Positions 25,033-33,775 of a stretch of 64,000 nucleotides of DNA are shown in pieces (position 1 is the stretch's first letter; each line of letters starts with the position of its first letter). A model generated the notes under the pieces. That model saw only the letters and a program-made list of their open reading frames with translations, made no database searches and was not told where the DNA came from. Origin of the DNA: Dyella sp. S184 (GTDB lineage: Bacteria > Pseudomonadota > Gammaproteobacteria > Xanthomonadales > Rhodanobacteraceae); assembly GCF_009766065.1 (NCBI RefSeq), contig NZ_LMUE01000003.1, positions 230,809-294,808 of the forward strand, read 5' to 3'. Made by a program: the position numbers and the translations under genes.

Positions 25033-26979
25033 ATGAAAAAAGCCGTCCTGGCCTCGGCGCTCGTTTCGCTCGCCGGCCTCCTTTCCATCGCGTCGCCCGC
25101 GGCGCCCGTACCGGGCTCCGATGCCTCGAAGGTCACGCCCGACATGATCCAGACCGCGTCGGACATTCCGGCCGACTGGAAGCCGCCGCAGGGCAACTTC
25201 GACTACGTCAAGCGCGAGGTCATGATCCCGATGCGCGACGGTGTGAAGCTGCACACCGTGCTGCTGATCCCGAAGGGTGCGCACAGCCTGCCGATGCTGC
25301 TCGAACGCACGCCTTACAACACCGGCAGCTTCACGACCGGCAACAGCCCGCACATGACCGACGCGGTGTGGTCGGGCGACAAGGACTGGGCCGACGGCAG
25401 CACCATCCTGGTCTGGCAGGACGTCCGCGGCAAATACGGCTCGGAAGGCCAATACATCATGACGCGCCCGCCGATGGGGCCGCTCAACCCGACCACGACC
25501 GACGACACCACCGATGCCTGGGACACCATCGACTGGCTGGTGAAGAACATCAAGGAGTCGAACGGCAACGTCGGCATGATCGGTTCGTCCTATGACGGCT
25601 GGACGGTTGCCATGGCCCTGCTCCACCCGCACCCCGCGCTGAAGGTTGCGGCGCCGGAAAGCCCGATGATCGACGGCTGGATGGGTGACGACTGGTACCA
25701 CTATGGCGCCCTGCGCCAGGTGAACCTCGACTACTTCAGCGGCCAGACCAGCAAGAAGGGCGAAGGCGAGGGCATCCCGCGCGAGAACTACGACGACTAC
25801 ACCAACTTCCTCGACGCCGGTTCGGCCGGCGCCTATGCCGAGGCCAACGGCTTCAGGCAGCTGCCCTGGTGGAACCGCTTCTCGGCACACCCCGCCTACG
25901 ACGCCTTCTGGCAGCTCCAGGCGCTGGACAAGCTGCTTGTCGCGCATCCCTCCGACGTGCCCACGATGTGGCTGCAGGGCCTGTGGGATCAGGAGGACAT
26001 CTACGGCGCCGTGCATGCCTGGGAAGCGCTCAAGAAGGCCGGGCACGGCGCCAACAACCACCTCGTGATGGGCCCCTGGTGGCACAGCCAGATCAACCGT
26101 GACGGCTGGAACATGGGGCCGCTCAAGTGGCCGGGCAACACGACGGCGCAATTCCGCCAGAACGTGATGATCCCGTGGTTCAACCACTACCTGCGCGGCA
26201 CGCCGCTGCCCAAGCCACTGCCCGAAGCGATGATCTACAACCCGGTCGAGCAGCACTGGGACGGCTTCGCCGACTGGAAGGTGGCAAGCAAGCAGCAGCT
26301 CACCCCACTCTACCTGCAGGCCGACATGGGCCTGGGCTTCGAGCAGCCGAACGGTGGCGGCGACAGCTACGTCGCCGACCCCGCCAAGCCCGTGCCCTAC
26401 CTGCCCCGCCCGATCCCGACCCAGAACGAGGACCGCTGGCGCACCTGGCTGGTCCACGACCAGCGCTTCGTGGTGGACCGACCCGACGTGCTGACCTACA
26501 CCACGCCCGTGCTGAGCAAGACCGTGCGGCTCGAAGGCGCGCCGATCGCCGACCTCTTCGCCAGCACCACCGGCACCGACGGCGACTTCGTGGTCAAGCT
26601 GATCGACGTCTATCCCGGCACCGATCCGACCGATCCTGCGATGGGAGGCTACGAGCTGCCGGTCTCGCTCGACATCTTCCGCGGGCGCTATCGCAAGAGC
26701 TTCGCCGAGCCTTCGCCGATCCCGGCGAATCAGGTGCAGGAATACAAGTTCCGCCTGCCCACGGTGAACTACGAGTTCAAGCCTGGCCACCGGATCATGG
26801 TGCAGATCCAATCCAGCCTGTTCCCGCTTTACGACCGCAACCCGCAGACCTATGTGCCCAACATTCTGTTCGCCAAACCGTCGGACTACCAAAAGGCGAC
26901 GGTGACGATCGAGCATGGGTCCGATGGACGCAGTGCGGTGTTGTTGCCGGTGGTCGCGAGCTCGACCAGCAGCGACTGA
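25033..26979 (+). CDS. Alpha-amino acid ester hydrolase (S15/CocE family)
   Basis: 648 residues with a signal peptide (ASALVSLAGLLSIASPAA). The hydrolase domain shows Ser186 in GSSYDGWT, Asp319 with Glu321-Asp322 in LWDQEDIYG, Asp220 in WMGDDWYHY, and His351 in GPWWHSQ. From memory, these match the catalytic triad (Ser, Asp, His) and the carboxylate cluster that binds the substrate's alpha-amino group in Xanthomonas alpha-amino acid ester hydrolase, with conserved surroundings (PALKVAAPESPM, DDYTNFLDAGSAGAYA). The jelly-roll C-domain follows. Expected reaction: hydrolysis, or reverse acyl transfer, of alpha-amino acid esters and beta-lactam side chains. Periplasmic. Confidence 0.93.
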   Translation: MKKAVLASALVSLAGLLSIASPAAPVPGSDASKVTPDMIQTASDIPADWKPPQGNFDYVKREVMIPMRDGVKLHTVLLIPKGAHSLPMLLERTPYNTGSFTTGNSPHMTDAVWSGDKDWADGSTILVWQDVRGKYGSEGQYIMTRPPMGPLNPTTTDDTTDAWDTIDWLVKNIKESNGNVGMIGSSYDGWTVAMALLHPHPALKVAAPESPMIDGWMGDDWYHYGALRQVNLDYFSGQTSKKGEGEGIPRENYDDYTNFLDAGSAGAYAEANGFRQLPWWNRFSAHPAYDAFWQLQALDKLLVAHPSDVPTMWLQGLWDQEDIYGAVHAWEALKKAGHGANNHLVMGPWWHSQINRDGWNMGPLKWPGNTTAQFRQNVMIPWFNHYLRGTPLPKPLPEAMIYNPVEQHWDGFADWKVASKQQLTPLYLQADMGLGFEQPNGGGDSYVADPAKPVPYLPRPIPTQNEDRWRTWLVHDQRFVVDRPDVLTYTTPVLSKTVRLEGAPIADLFASTTGTDGDFVVKLIDVYPGTDPTDPAMGGYELPVSLDIFRGRYRKSFAEPSPIPANQVQEYKFRLPTVNYEFKPGHRIMVQIQSSLFPLYDRNPQTYVPNILFAKPSDYQKATVTIEHGSDGRSAVLLPVVASSTSSD

Positions 26980-26992
26980 TCGATGCCTTGGC

Positions 26993-27018
26993 CCGGTCCG
27001 CGCTCCCGCGCGGACCGG
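26993..27018 (+). terminator. Terminator of the ester hydrolase gene
   Basis: Arms CCGGTCCGCG and CGCGGACCGG with a short CTCCC loop, followed by ACCTTTCTG; located 14 nt after the stop codon. Confidence 0.7.
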
Positions 27019-27209
27019 ACCTTTCTGCCGCACACGATGCGAAGACAATGACGACTGTCTCGACAGCCATCTGACAGCTTGTTGCCATGAAACCGCTATA
27101 AGGCGAGTGCAACGTAATGGATCGCGTCGGCAGTGGGCGGCTTGGTTGGATTACGCTTCGCCGATCCGCCTACAAATCGGTTGTTTCCACACCGCAGGGG
27201 AGTGTGTCC

Positions 27210-28406
27210 GTGCAACGACGTGAATTTTTGCGCCATGCGGGCACCACGCTCGCCCTGGCCTCCACCGCCACCCTCACCGGCTGCGCCCGGCAGATCATTG
27301 TGCCGAACGCAAAGCCCGCGCTTCCGCCGCGGGCCGCGCAGCTGGAATCGGGCGTCGCGGAGCTGGCGCCGGTCAGGGCGCAGGTGGACCGCATCACCGG
27401 CGTATACGTATGCAGCCGTCCTTTCCGCGCGGCAGGACCGCGTATTGAGTTGGAAAAATTCGGCGACAAGGCCGTCGTGCACAACTATGGACACGGCGGC
27501 AGCGGCTGGTCGTTGTCGTGGGGTTCGAGCACGCTCGCCGTGCGCATGGCGCAGGCCACCGGCGTGCGCGAGCTGGGCGTCATCGGCTGCGGCGCGCTGG
27601 GGCTCACGTCGGCCCTGCTGGCGCAGCGTGCCGGCATGGCGGTGCGCATCTATGCCAAAGCGTTGCCGCCCGATGTGTTCTCGATGCGCGCCACCGGCCT
27701 GTGGACGCCGGACTCGCGCATCTGCGACGCACAGCACGCCGCAGATTTCGGCGATCGCTGGGAAACCATGGCGCGCACTTCCTATGCCATGTACCAGAGC
27801 ATGCTGGGGCTGCCCGGCGATCCGATCGAATGGATCGATGGCTATCACTTGCTCGACAGCACATCGGGCCCGCAAAACAAAACTGTTTCCGATGAGCCGG
27901 AATACGGTGATTTGAGCGATCGCATCAGTGATCTCGGTCCGCAGTCCGTCACCCTGCCTGTGGGCAGCACGCCGTTCCCGCAACCGGCGCGGCGTTTCTC
28001 CATCATGATGTTCAACATCACCAGCTATACGCGCATGCTGATGTCCGACTTCCAGCTCGCCGGCGGAAAAATCATCGTGCGCGAATTCAACCATCCGCGC
28101 GAATTGCAGGCGCTGCCCGAGCGCACCCTGATCAATGCCACCGGCTACGGCGCCAGGGCCCTGTTCGACGACGAGTCGATCATTCCCGTGCGCGGCCAGA
28201 CCGCGCGCCTGATTCCGCAGCCCGAAGTGAATTACGCGTTGATGACCAGGAACCTCAGCATGGTGCCGCGCCGCGATGGTCTGCTGGTACAGGCGTATGG
28301 TGACACCGGCAATTTCAACAACAGCGACCTCACGCCCAATCGTGCAGCCTCCGAAGCCGCGGTGCGGCAGCTTGCCGACATCATGGCGACGATGCGCAGC
28401 ACTTGA
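27210..28406 (+). CDS. Exported FAD-dependent oxidoreductase (D-amino acid oxidase type)
   Basis: 398 residues from GTG 27210 with GGAG 7 nt upstream. The N-terminus combines a twin-arginine motif (QRREFLRHAG) with a lipobox (TATLTGC), suggesting a Tat-exported lipoprotein. The Rossmann GxGxxG motif is GVIGCGALGLTSALLA, and the C-terminal LPERTLINATGYGARALF and VRGQTARLIP fit the D-amino acid oxidase (DAO) superfamily. Substrate unknown; a D-amino acid is possible. Together with MtfA downstream it forms a plus-strand block, but the 87-bp gap contains a repeat word, so co-transcription is uncertain. Confidence 0.85.
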   Translation: MQRREFLRHAGTTLALASTATLTGCARQIIVPNAKPALPPRAAQLESGVAELAPVRAQVDRITGVYVCSRPFRAAGPRIELEKFGDKAVVHNYGHGGSGWSLSWGSSTLAVRMAQATGVRELGVIGCGALGLTSALLAQRAGMAVRIYAKALPPDVFSMRATGLWTPDSRICDAQHAADFGDRWETMARTSYAMYQSMLGLPGDPIEWIDGYHLLDSTSGPQNKTVSDEPEYGDLSDRISDLGPQSVTLPVGSTPFPQPARRFSIMMFNITSYTRMLMSDFQLAGGKIIVREFNHPRELQALPERTLINATGYGARALFDDESIIPVRGQTARLIPQPEVNYALMTRNLSMVPRRDGLLVQAYGDTGNFNNSDLTPNRAASEAAVRQLADIMATMRST

Positions 28407-28440
28407 GGGTCATCCGTCCACACAATGGCTCCGCGTTTGG

Positions 28441-28467
28441 AGAAAGTCCACCCTGCCCCTTGCTTTC
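28441..28467. repeat. Family C repeat word (GAAAGTCCACCCTGCCCC)
   Basis: Near-identical to GAAAGTCCACTCTGCCCC at 33714-33733. Lies about 27 bp before the mtfA start codon. Confidence 0.5.
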
Positions 28468-28493
28468 GCTACGACGCCCTCCAACTTGTGGCG

Positions 28494-29249
28494 ATGTTCG
28501 ACAAAATCAGAAATTGGCGCGTGCGACGCACCGTCGCCCGGCACCCGATCGCCGAACCGCTCTGGCGGGACGCGCTGCAGCGCTGTGCCCCTGCGCAGCG
28601 GCTGGGTGCTTCCGACCAGGCCACGCTTCGCGTGCTGGCGACGCTGTTCCTGGAGAGCAAGTCGCTGGAGCCGACCAAGGGGTTGCAGCTTGAGGACGCC
28701 GACCGTGTCCTGCTCGCGGCCCATGCTTGCATACCCATCTTGAAACTGGGCCTTGATTGGTACGACGGTTGGCGCAGCATCATCGTGTACCCGGACGCGT
28801 TCATTCCGCATCGCCAGAAGATCGATGCAGCGGGAGTCGTTCACCAGACCAACAGCGTGATGGCCGGTGAGGCATGGGGGCGTGGGCCGGTGATCCTGTC
28901 GTGGGCGGAGGTGCTGAATGGCGGGAAGAAACCGGGGCACAACGTGGTCATCCACGAAATGGCACACAAGCTCGATATGCTCAACGGCGACGCCAACGGC
29001 TTTCCGCCATTGCACCGACGCATGGACCGCCGTGTATGGTCGCGGGTCTTCTCGAGCGCGTGGGATCGCCTGAAGGAAGAGCAACGCAACGGGGCCGAGT
29101 TGCCGATTGACCCGTATGCTCTTGAAAGCCCGGCCGAATTTTTTGCGGTCACCAGTGAGCAATTTTTCGAGGCGCCGGCAAACTTGCGCCAGCACTTGCC
29201 GGACGTCTATCGGCAGCTTGAGCAGTTTTACCGGCAGCATCCGTTCTGA
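28494..29249 (+). CDS. mtfA: MtfA family zinc-dependent peptidase
   Basis: 251 residues. The hallmark is VVIHEMAHKLDMLNGDANG, an HExxH zinc site, preceded by DWYDGWRSIIVYPDAFIPHR and GPVILSWAEVLNGG. The third ligand region is probably ALESPAEFFAVTSEQFF. In E. coli MtfA binds the repressor Mlc and is an aminopeptidase involved in glucose uptake control; no Mlc homologue is seen here. ATG 28494 gives the usual family length. Confidence 0.92.
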   Translation: MFDKIRNWRVRRTVARHPIAEPLWRDALQRCAPAQRLGASDQATLRVLATLFLESKSLEPTKGLQLEDADRVLLAAHACIPILKLGLDWYDGWRSIIVYPDAFIPHRQKIDAAGVVHQTNSVMAGEAWGRGPVILSWAEVLNGGKKPGHNVVIHEMAHKLDMLNGDANGFPPLHRRMDRRVWSRVFSSAWDRLKEEQRNGAELPIDPYALESPAEFFAVTSEQFFEAPANLRQHLPDVYRQLEQFYRQHPF

Positions 29250-29516
29250 GGGTTCCAGAAAATGGACGAAGGAAGTCAAGCGAACCTCATTCGACTTCAT
29301 CCGTACCAGTTTCAGATCAGGGGAACCCTGAATGAAAGAATCTGTCTACCGGGGTTGGCTGTAACACGCGCCGACGGTATGCGCAGGTTTCGTTTGGGTA
29401 ATTGGCTTCAACTTGAATAAGGCAGTGTCATCGAACGTTCCAGGCAGGTCCTACATCCGCAAGAGAAGGATCGTGCACGCGGTCTGGCATTACTCGACAG
29501 CGAAACGCGCGAGACC

Positions 29517-30452
29517 TTGGGTCGCAGACGCGGGCGACAGCCACCGCTGACGCACCCGGCGTTCGCGCTGGCTTTGGTCTTGGTATTGCACGCGCTGTTC
29601 GCACTGGCGCTGTGGCACGAGATGCAGCCCAAGCCGCAGCATCTGGCGATGGTGCCTATCGATAGCAATCAGGTGCTGACCGTGCGTCTGATCGATCAAC
29701 CCAGCAAGCCGCGCGCCGTGCAGCCGCCTCAGCCACCCAAGTTGGCGCCGCAGCAGCAGGTGGTGCCCCCACGCGTTCACGAGGTGCCACCTCGTGATGC
29801 GATGGTCATGCAGGATCATGAAGCGACACCTGCGCCGGCGGCCTCCGTGTCCACGCCGTCCGCCGTCAATTTACGCCTGCCGCCCCCCACGGAGACTTAT
29901 GCAACAACAAGCGCCAAGGCCACACCGGCCAAGCCCACGGACGATCGTCAGATCATGCAGCACGACTACAACCAGATGCACACCCAGACCACCCGCTTCG
30001 AGAAATATTTCCCGCCACCGAACGAGACAGCCGGTGGTGCGGTGGGTCGCCATATAGGCGATTCGCTCAAGGCGATGGTCAAAACCATGTGCGATCCCAA
30101 GAAGAGCAGCACGGTTTCCAACTTGCTGTGCGACGCGCCTCCCCTACCGCCTTCCCCCAAGGACCGCGACGAGCGCCTCAACCTGCCGCCGCCACCGCTG
30201 GCCGACGATCCGAATCCGCCCACACCGCCGCCACTGTCGAGCTGCATCGCCGAGTACAAGGCAGACAAGCCGCTGTCGGACGGCTGCCCGATCAACACGC
30301 CCGATCTGGCCTTCAAGGCCGAGATGCGTGAATGCATCGATCTGTTCCGTGCCGGCAAGCGCCTCAAGACATGGTGCCCGCTCGATACGCCCAAGCGCGC
30401 AGCGGCCGAGTCGTCGACGCCAGCGGTTTCCTCGAGCGTGGGTTCGCACTGA
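29517..30452 (+). CDS. Proline-rich single-pass membrane protein
   Basis: 311 residues if TTG 29517 is used. A transmembrane helix (HPAFALALVLVLHALFALAL, residues about 13-33) is followed by a TonB-like Pro/Lys-rich region (QPPQPPKLAPQQQVVPPRVH) and a second region with several cysteine pairs. No ATG or GTG starts the frame, yet it is open and coding-like for about 95 bp further upstream to the stop at 29418, so the true start is uncertain. This architecture resembles TonB or periplasm-spanning proteins, but the TonB C-terminal domain is absent. Function unknown. Confidence 0.6.
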   Translation: MGRRRGRQPPLTHPAFALALVLVLHALFALALWHEMQPKPQHLAMVPIDSNQVLTVRLIDQPSKPRAVQPPQPPKLAPQQQVVPPRVHEVPPRDAMVMQDHEATPAPAASVSTPSAVNLRLPPPTETYATTSAKATPAKPTDDRQIMQHDYNQMHTQTTRFEKYFPPPNETAGGAVGRHIGDSLKAMVKTMCDPKKSSTVSNLLCDAPPLPPSPKDRDERLNLPPPPLADDPNPPTPPPLSSCIAEYKADKPLSDGCPINTPDLAFKAEMRECIDLFRAGKRLKTWCPLDTPKRAAAESSTPAVSSSVGSH

Positions 30453-30497
30453 GCACGGTCGACCACATGTAGCGGTGTGTCTCAGAAAACCGGAAGC

Positions 30498-30530
30498 AAT
30501 CAAAGCGGGTCAGAGCCGCTCCGTCTATTT
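30498..30530. repeat. Family B repeat word (AAGCGGGTCAGAGCCG)
   Basis: Sits between the proline-rich protein and the convergent small gene; same word as 8995-9020 and 35372-35416. Confidence 0.6.
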
Positions 30531-30779
30531 TCCAGCCGCCTCGGTCTCCGCCGCCTTCTGCACGAGTTCCTTGATCCTGAGAACGCGCAACAGTTCGGAC
30601 TTCTTGAGTCCTTCGCGCGCCTCCTTGATCACTTCGTGGGCCAAGTTTTGGCTGGTGTGGTGCCGCTTCGCGTCGATGGCGGCATCCAGCCGTTGCTGGG
30701 CTGCCTTGATCGCTTTGTCGACGCGATAGAGGGGAGCATGCGGGTTCGTGGTCAGGGGTGGGTCGTAGCTTTTCGTCAT
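30525..30779 (-). CDS. Small helical protein of unknown function
   Basis: 84 residues, highly charged and predicted helical (VDKAIKAAQQRLDAAIDAKR, HTSQNLAHEVIKEAREGLKK, SELLRVLRIKELVQKAAETE). Its stop overlaps the repeat word at 30498-30530. No family recognised. ATG 30779 is the first in frame. Confidence 0.5.
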   Translation of the reverse strand: MTKSYDPPLTTNPHAPLYRVDKAIKAAQQRLDAAIDAKRHHTSQNLAHEVIKEAREGLKKSELLRVLRIKELVQKAAETEAAGK

Positions 30780-30992
30780 GATGTTTCTTCGTGATCAGGA
30801 CGGCACGATAGCCCGGTTGACCGCGCTTCGCGCGTGCACCGTCGTTACACGTTTGTACCAAAACCCAAAATCGGGAGGATCACTCAATGCGCGCACCGAT
30901 GAAGTTGATCCGCGGAACCCATCGATCATGATCAGCGCCCCTGCATCCTGATCAGCATGAGGCCACCGGCCAGGATCGGCCAGGAGCAGACG

Positions 30993-32615
30993 TTAGCTGC
31001 ACGAATCCAGGCCGGCGGTCTTTTGGGCGATGCGGATGACGACGAACTCGGCCGGGTAAACGGGAGCCAGGCCGATGTCGATGAAAAGTTGGCCCAGCTC
31101 ACGCATTTCCGGCGGATTGTTCGACGCATCGCATGTGACGAAGAACGCCTCCTGCGCTGTCGCGCCGAACAATGCTCCCTGGCCCCATAACGTGGTGAGG
31201 AAGGCGCCGATGTCTCGTGATACCGCCGCCCACAGGGCTTGGTCGTTTGGCTCGAAGACCACCCACTGCAGACTGTTCTTCAGGCTTTGCTCCACGAAGA
31301 TAAACAATCGCCGCACGCTGAGATAAGTCCATTGCGTATCTTGCGACAATGTGCGCGCGCCGCAGACCACGTTGCCGTAGTTGATGACATTGCGCAGCGC
31401 ATTGATGCCGTTCGGATTGAGCGTATCTTGGTCCGCATCGGTCACTTGCGCAGCCAGTGACGTGACGGTGCACAAGGCACCATCATAGACGCCAGCGGGC
31501 GATTTCCACACGCCGATACTCGAATCGGTATAGGCGTAGCGTCCCAGCACGGGGCCAGAAGGTGGGATTGGCACACTTGTATTGCTGAGAGGATTGAATA
31601 TCCACGTCCACGGGTAATACAGCGCGCCATAGTTGGAGTTGAGCGCCTGACCACCCTGCAACGTACCCGGTGGTGGCGTGCCGTTCTTGAAAGACAGGAC
31701 ACCCGACATGTTCTGGCCGTAGGGCGGATCGGCCACATAGAACATGCTTCCCAGCTGCTCGCACAGGCGCAGGCCTTGGTTCACCAACTCGCTCTGCAAG
31801 ACAGCGTTGGTAGCACCGCTGCTGTCGGTGGAGCCGACAGTATCGGGCATCGCCAGCAGGCTTATCCCCTGCACCTTTACCAACGCCTCCAGCGCGCCAC
31901 TGAAATCCCAGGTCGGGTTCTGGCCGTTATTGAGGGCGATGGGTGTTGGCATATTGGGTAGAGGCATGCCGTCGAATGCCGCCACACGGATGAACATCGA
32001 CTGCGAATTGATGCGCGTCTGGAGCGCGACGTTGGCCGCGGCAATGCCGCTGAAAGTCTCCAGCACGTAATAGCTGTCGGAGTTGATCCTGGTGGACACA
32101 AGTCCGTTCTGCTTCACATAGGCGGCCAGCATTTGCATGGCCTGGTCGGCTGGCGCGCTGCTCGGGTTTATTACCGAAGCAGGTATCACCACCAGCAGAT
32201 TGAAAGTGGGTGTCTGACCTGAACTGCCGCCCGACGTTCCATCAGAACTGTTAGTGATGCACAGCTGCAAACGGTTGGCCCAGGCTCCCATACTGGCCGC
32301 GTTGATCGTCGTACTGCCAATAGTGGCGGTCGCGATCCTGCCCTGACCGGAAACAATCTGGTTGGCGCGGACGACGTAGCAGCTGACACCGCCTTCCCGG
32401 AAAAACTCATACACCGCCCAGGACATGAAGCCACACCAGCTCAAATTGCCGAATTGGCGCGTATAGGCATTCCAACTGGTGATCAGCGTGGGGACTTCGT
32501 AAGGCCCGCTCTCCGCGAAGCCGATAAAGGCCGCCACCGATGTCGAGGCACCCTGGATACTGCGGCTGCCGGAAATTTCCTGGATATAGACGCCGGGATG
32601 CTGGTAAGTGGGCAC
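30993..32615 (-). CDS. Phage/eCIS contractile tail sheath protein, orphan
   Basis: 540 residues from GTG 32615 (GAGGA 9 nt upstream). The opening YQHPGVYIQEISGSRSIQGA and STSVAAFIGFAESGP are the classic sheath N-terminus. The C-terminal sheath domain is present (LNPNGINALRNVINYGNVVC, WTYLSVRRLFIFVEQSLK, ending LAPVYPAEFVVIRIAQKT) and resembles extracellular contractile injection sheaths. No tube, baseplate, spike or ATPase genes are within at least 20 kb either side. Likely a relic or an unusual stand-alone sheath; its start is a GTG. Confidence 0.88.
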   Translation of the reverse strand: MPTYQHPGVYIQEISGSRSIQGASTSVAAFIGFAESGPYEVPTLITSWNAYTRQFGNLSWCGFMSWAVYEFFREGGVSCYVVRANQIVSGQGRIATATIGSTTINAASMGAWANRLQLCITNSSDGTSGGSSGQTPTFNLLVVIPASVINPSSAPADQAMQMLAAYVKQNGLVSTRINSDSYYVLETFSGIAAANVALQTRINSQSMFIRVAAFDGMPLPNMPTPIALNNGQNPTWDFSGALEALVKVQGISLLAMPDTVGSTDSSGATNAVLQSELVNQGLRLCEQLGSMFYVADPPYGQNMSGVLSFKNGTPPPGTLQGGQALNSNYGALYYPWTWIFNPLSNTSVPIPPSGPVLGRYAYTDSSIGVWKSPAGVYDGALCTVTSLAAQVTDADQDTLNPNGINALRNVINYGNVVCGARTLSQDTQWTYLSVRRLFIFVEQSLKNSLQWVVFEPNDQALWAAVSRDIGAFLTTLWGQGALFGATAQEAFFVTCDASNNPPEMRELGQLFIDIGLAPVYPAEFVVIRIAQKTAGLDSCS

Positions 32616-32929
32616 GGTCCTGTTCCTCGTTAGGTGCGCTGGCAGGTTGCAAAATCAACACGCAGCGTGCGCCAAGGGCGCGAAGTTATCCATGGTCCAT
32701 CGATATGCCAGCCGCCGAGTACGCAATGGCCGCTTGGCGCGTGCGCGTAGCCACCTGCACTCAACACAACATCGCGACTCAAGCTTAATGAGGGCAATCG
32801 TTTTTTCACACAGGCTTCTCGACTCGAAAAATCCGGTCGCGAAGAGTTCACTCTTGTCTCCGATTCCAGGCAGTACACTGGCCGTCGAGCAGTTCGAGCC
32901 ATCCAGAGCCGCCACCGAGGTGTATCAGC
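32616..32929. other. Intergenic region, 314 bp
   Basis: Divergent upstream region of the sheath and the SpoIIAA-like gene. No supported gene or strong motif seen by eye; promoters for both should lie here. Confidence 0.4.
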
Positions 32930-33670
32930 ATGTTGAGCATGATCGAGGATCTTCCGGACCACGTGGTCGGCATCCGGATCAACGACAAGCTGCGCGCGGA
33001 AGACTACGAGACGCAGCTCATCCCGCTGGTCAACGACAAGCTGGAAAGGCAGCACAAGCTCGACTTGCTGTGCTGCATCGACGGCGAATGGAAGGGCATG
33101 GAAGCCGGCGCGGTATGGCAGGACCTGCGTTTGGGGCTGGGCAAGATCGGCCACTGGGCGCGCATGGCGATCGTCAGCGACATCAAGTGGATCGAGAACG
33201 CCATCAAGCTGTTCGGGCTGTTTTCTCCCGGTGAACTGCGGCACTTCGCCAGCAACGACTACGCGGCTGCCAAAGCATGGGTCTGCGAGAGCGATCGTGC
33301 TCGCATCGGCATCGCACTGGATGCCGACGTCGGCATCCTGGTGCTGGAGCCGGCCGCGGACCAGGCACTAAGCGAAGACGATTTCGAAGCCGTCGGCAAA
33401 GTGATCGGCGACTATCTCAAGAGTCACGACCGGCTTCGCGGCGTCTTGATTCACAGCCGGAAATTTCCCGGCTGGCAGGGGGTGGGCGCCCTGTTCGCCC
33501 ACCTGAAGTTCGTCAATGCTGTGCACGACAAGATCGGCAAGATCGCGCTGGTGACCAACAGCCCCATGGGTACCTTCGCCGACCACGTGCTCGATCCGCT
33601 GATGCGGGCCAAGGTCCACAAATTCGCTTACGACGAGCGGGACCAGGCCATGCGCTGGCTGCAGGATTGA
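32930..33670 (+). CDS. Tandem SpoIIAA-like (STAS/Sec14-like) protein
   Basis: 246 residues with two SpoIIAA-like domains: the first from VVGIRINDKLRAEDYETQLI to about residue 118, with GKIGHWARMAIVSDIKWIE; the second from IGIALDADVGILVLEPAADQ with GKIALVTNSPMGTFADHVL. Both are the STAS-like fold of pfam SpoIIAA-like proteins. The duplication suggests an intramolecular dimer. Cytosolic. Partner or ligand unknown; no Spo-type kinase nearby. GAGGTG lies 7 nt upstream of ATG 32930. Confidence 0.85.
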   Translation: MLSMIEDLPDHVVGIRINDKLRAEDYETQLIPLVNDKLERQHKLDLLCCIDGEWKGMEAGAVWQDLRLGLGKIGHWARMAIVSDIKWIENAIKLFGLFSPGELRHFASNDYAAAKAWVCESDRARIGIALDADVGILVLEPAADQALSEDDFEAVGKVIGDYLKSHDRLRGVLIHSRKFPGWQGVGALFAHLKFVNAVHDKIGKIALVTNSPMGTFADHVLDPLMRAKVHKFAYDERDQAMRWLQD

Positions 33671-33713
33671 ACGCGCACGTCGGCGCAAAAACTTCGCGCC
33701 GAAAAACAACCGC

Positions 33714-33751
33714 AGAAAGTCCACTCTGCCCCTGTTTCAGGCCCCTGTTTC
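33714..33751. repeat. Family C repeat word (GAAAGTCCACTCTGCCCC) plus GTTTCAGGCCCCTGTTTC
   Basis: Sits between the SpoIIAA-like gene and the convergent ABM-like gene. Matches the word at 28441-28467. Confidence 0.5.
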
Positions 33752-33775
33752 ACTGATCTCATCATAAGGAGACGG

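Noticed and set aside
24838..27048. 736-codon minus-strand frame opposite the ester hydrolase
   Set aside because: Lacks motifs; the plus strand has a complete catalytic set and signal peptide.
30993..32615. Prophage reading of the sheath region
   Set aside because: No integrase, terminase, capsid, tube, baseplate or lysis genes nearby and no attachment repeats seen.
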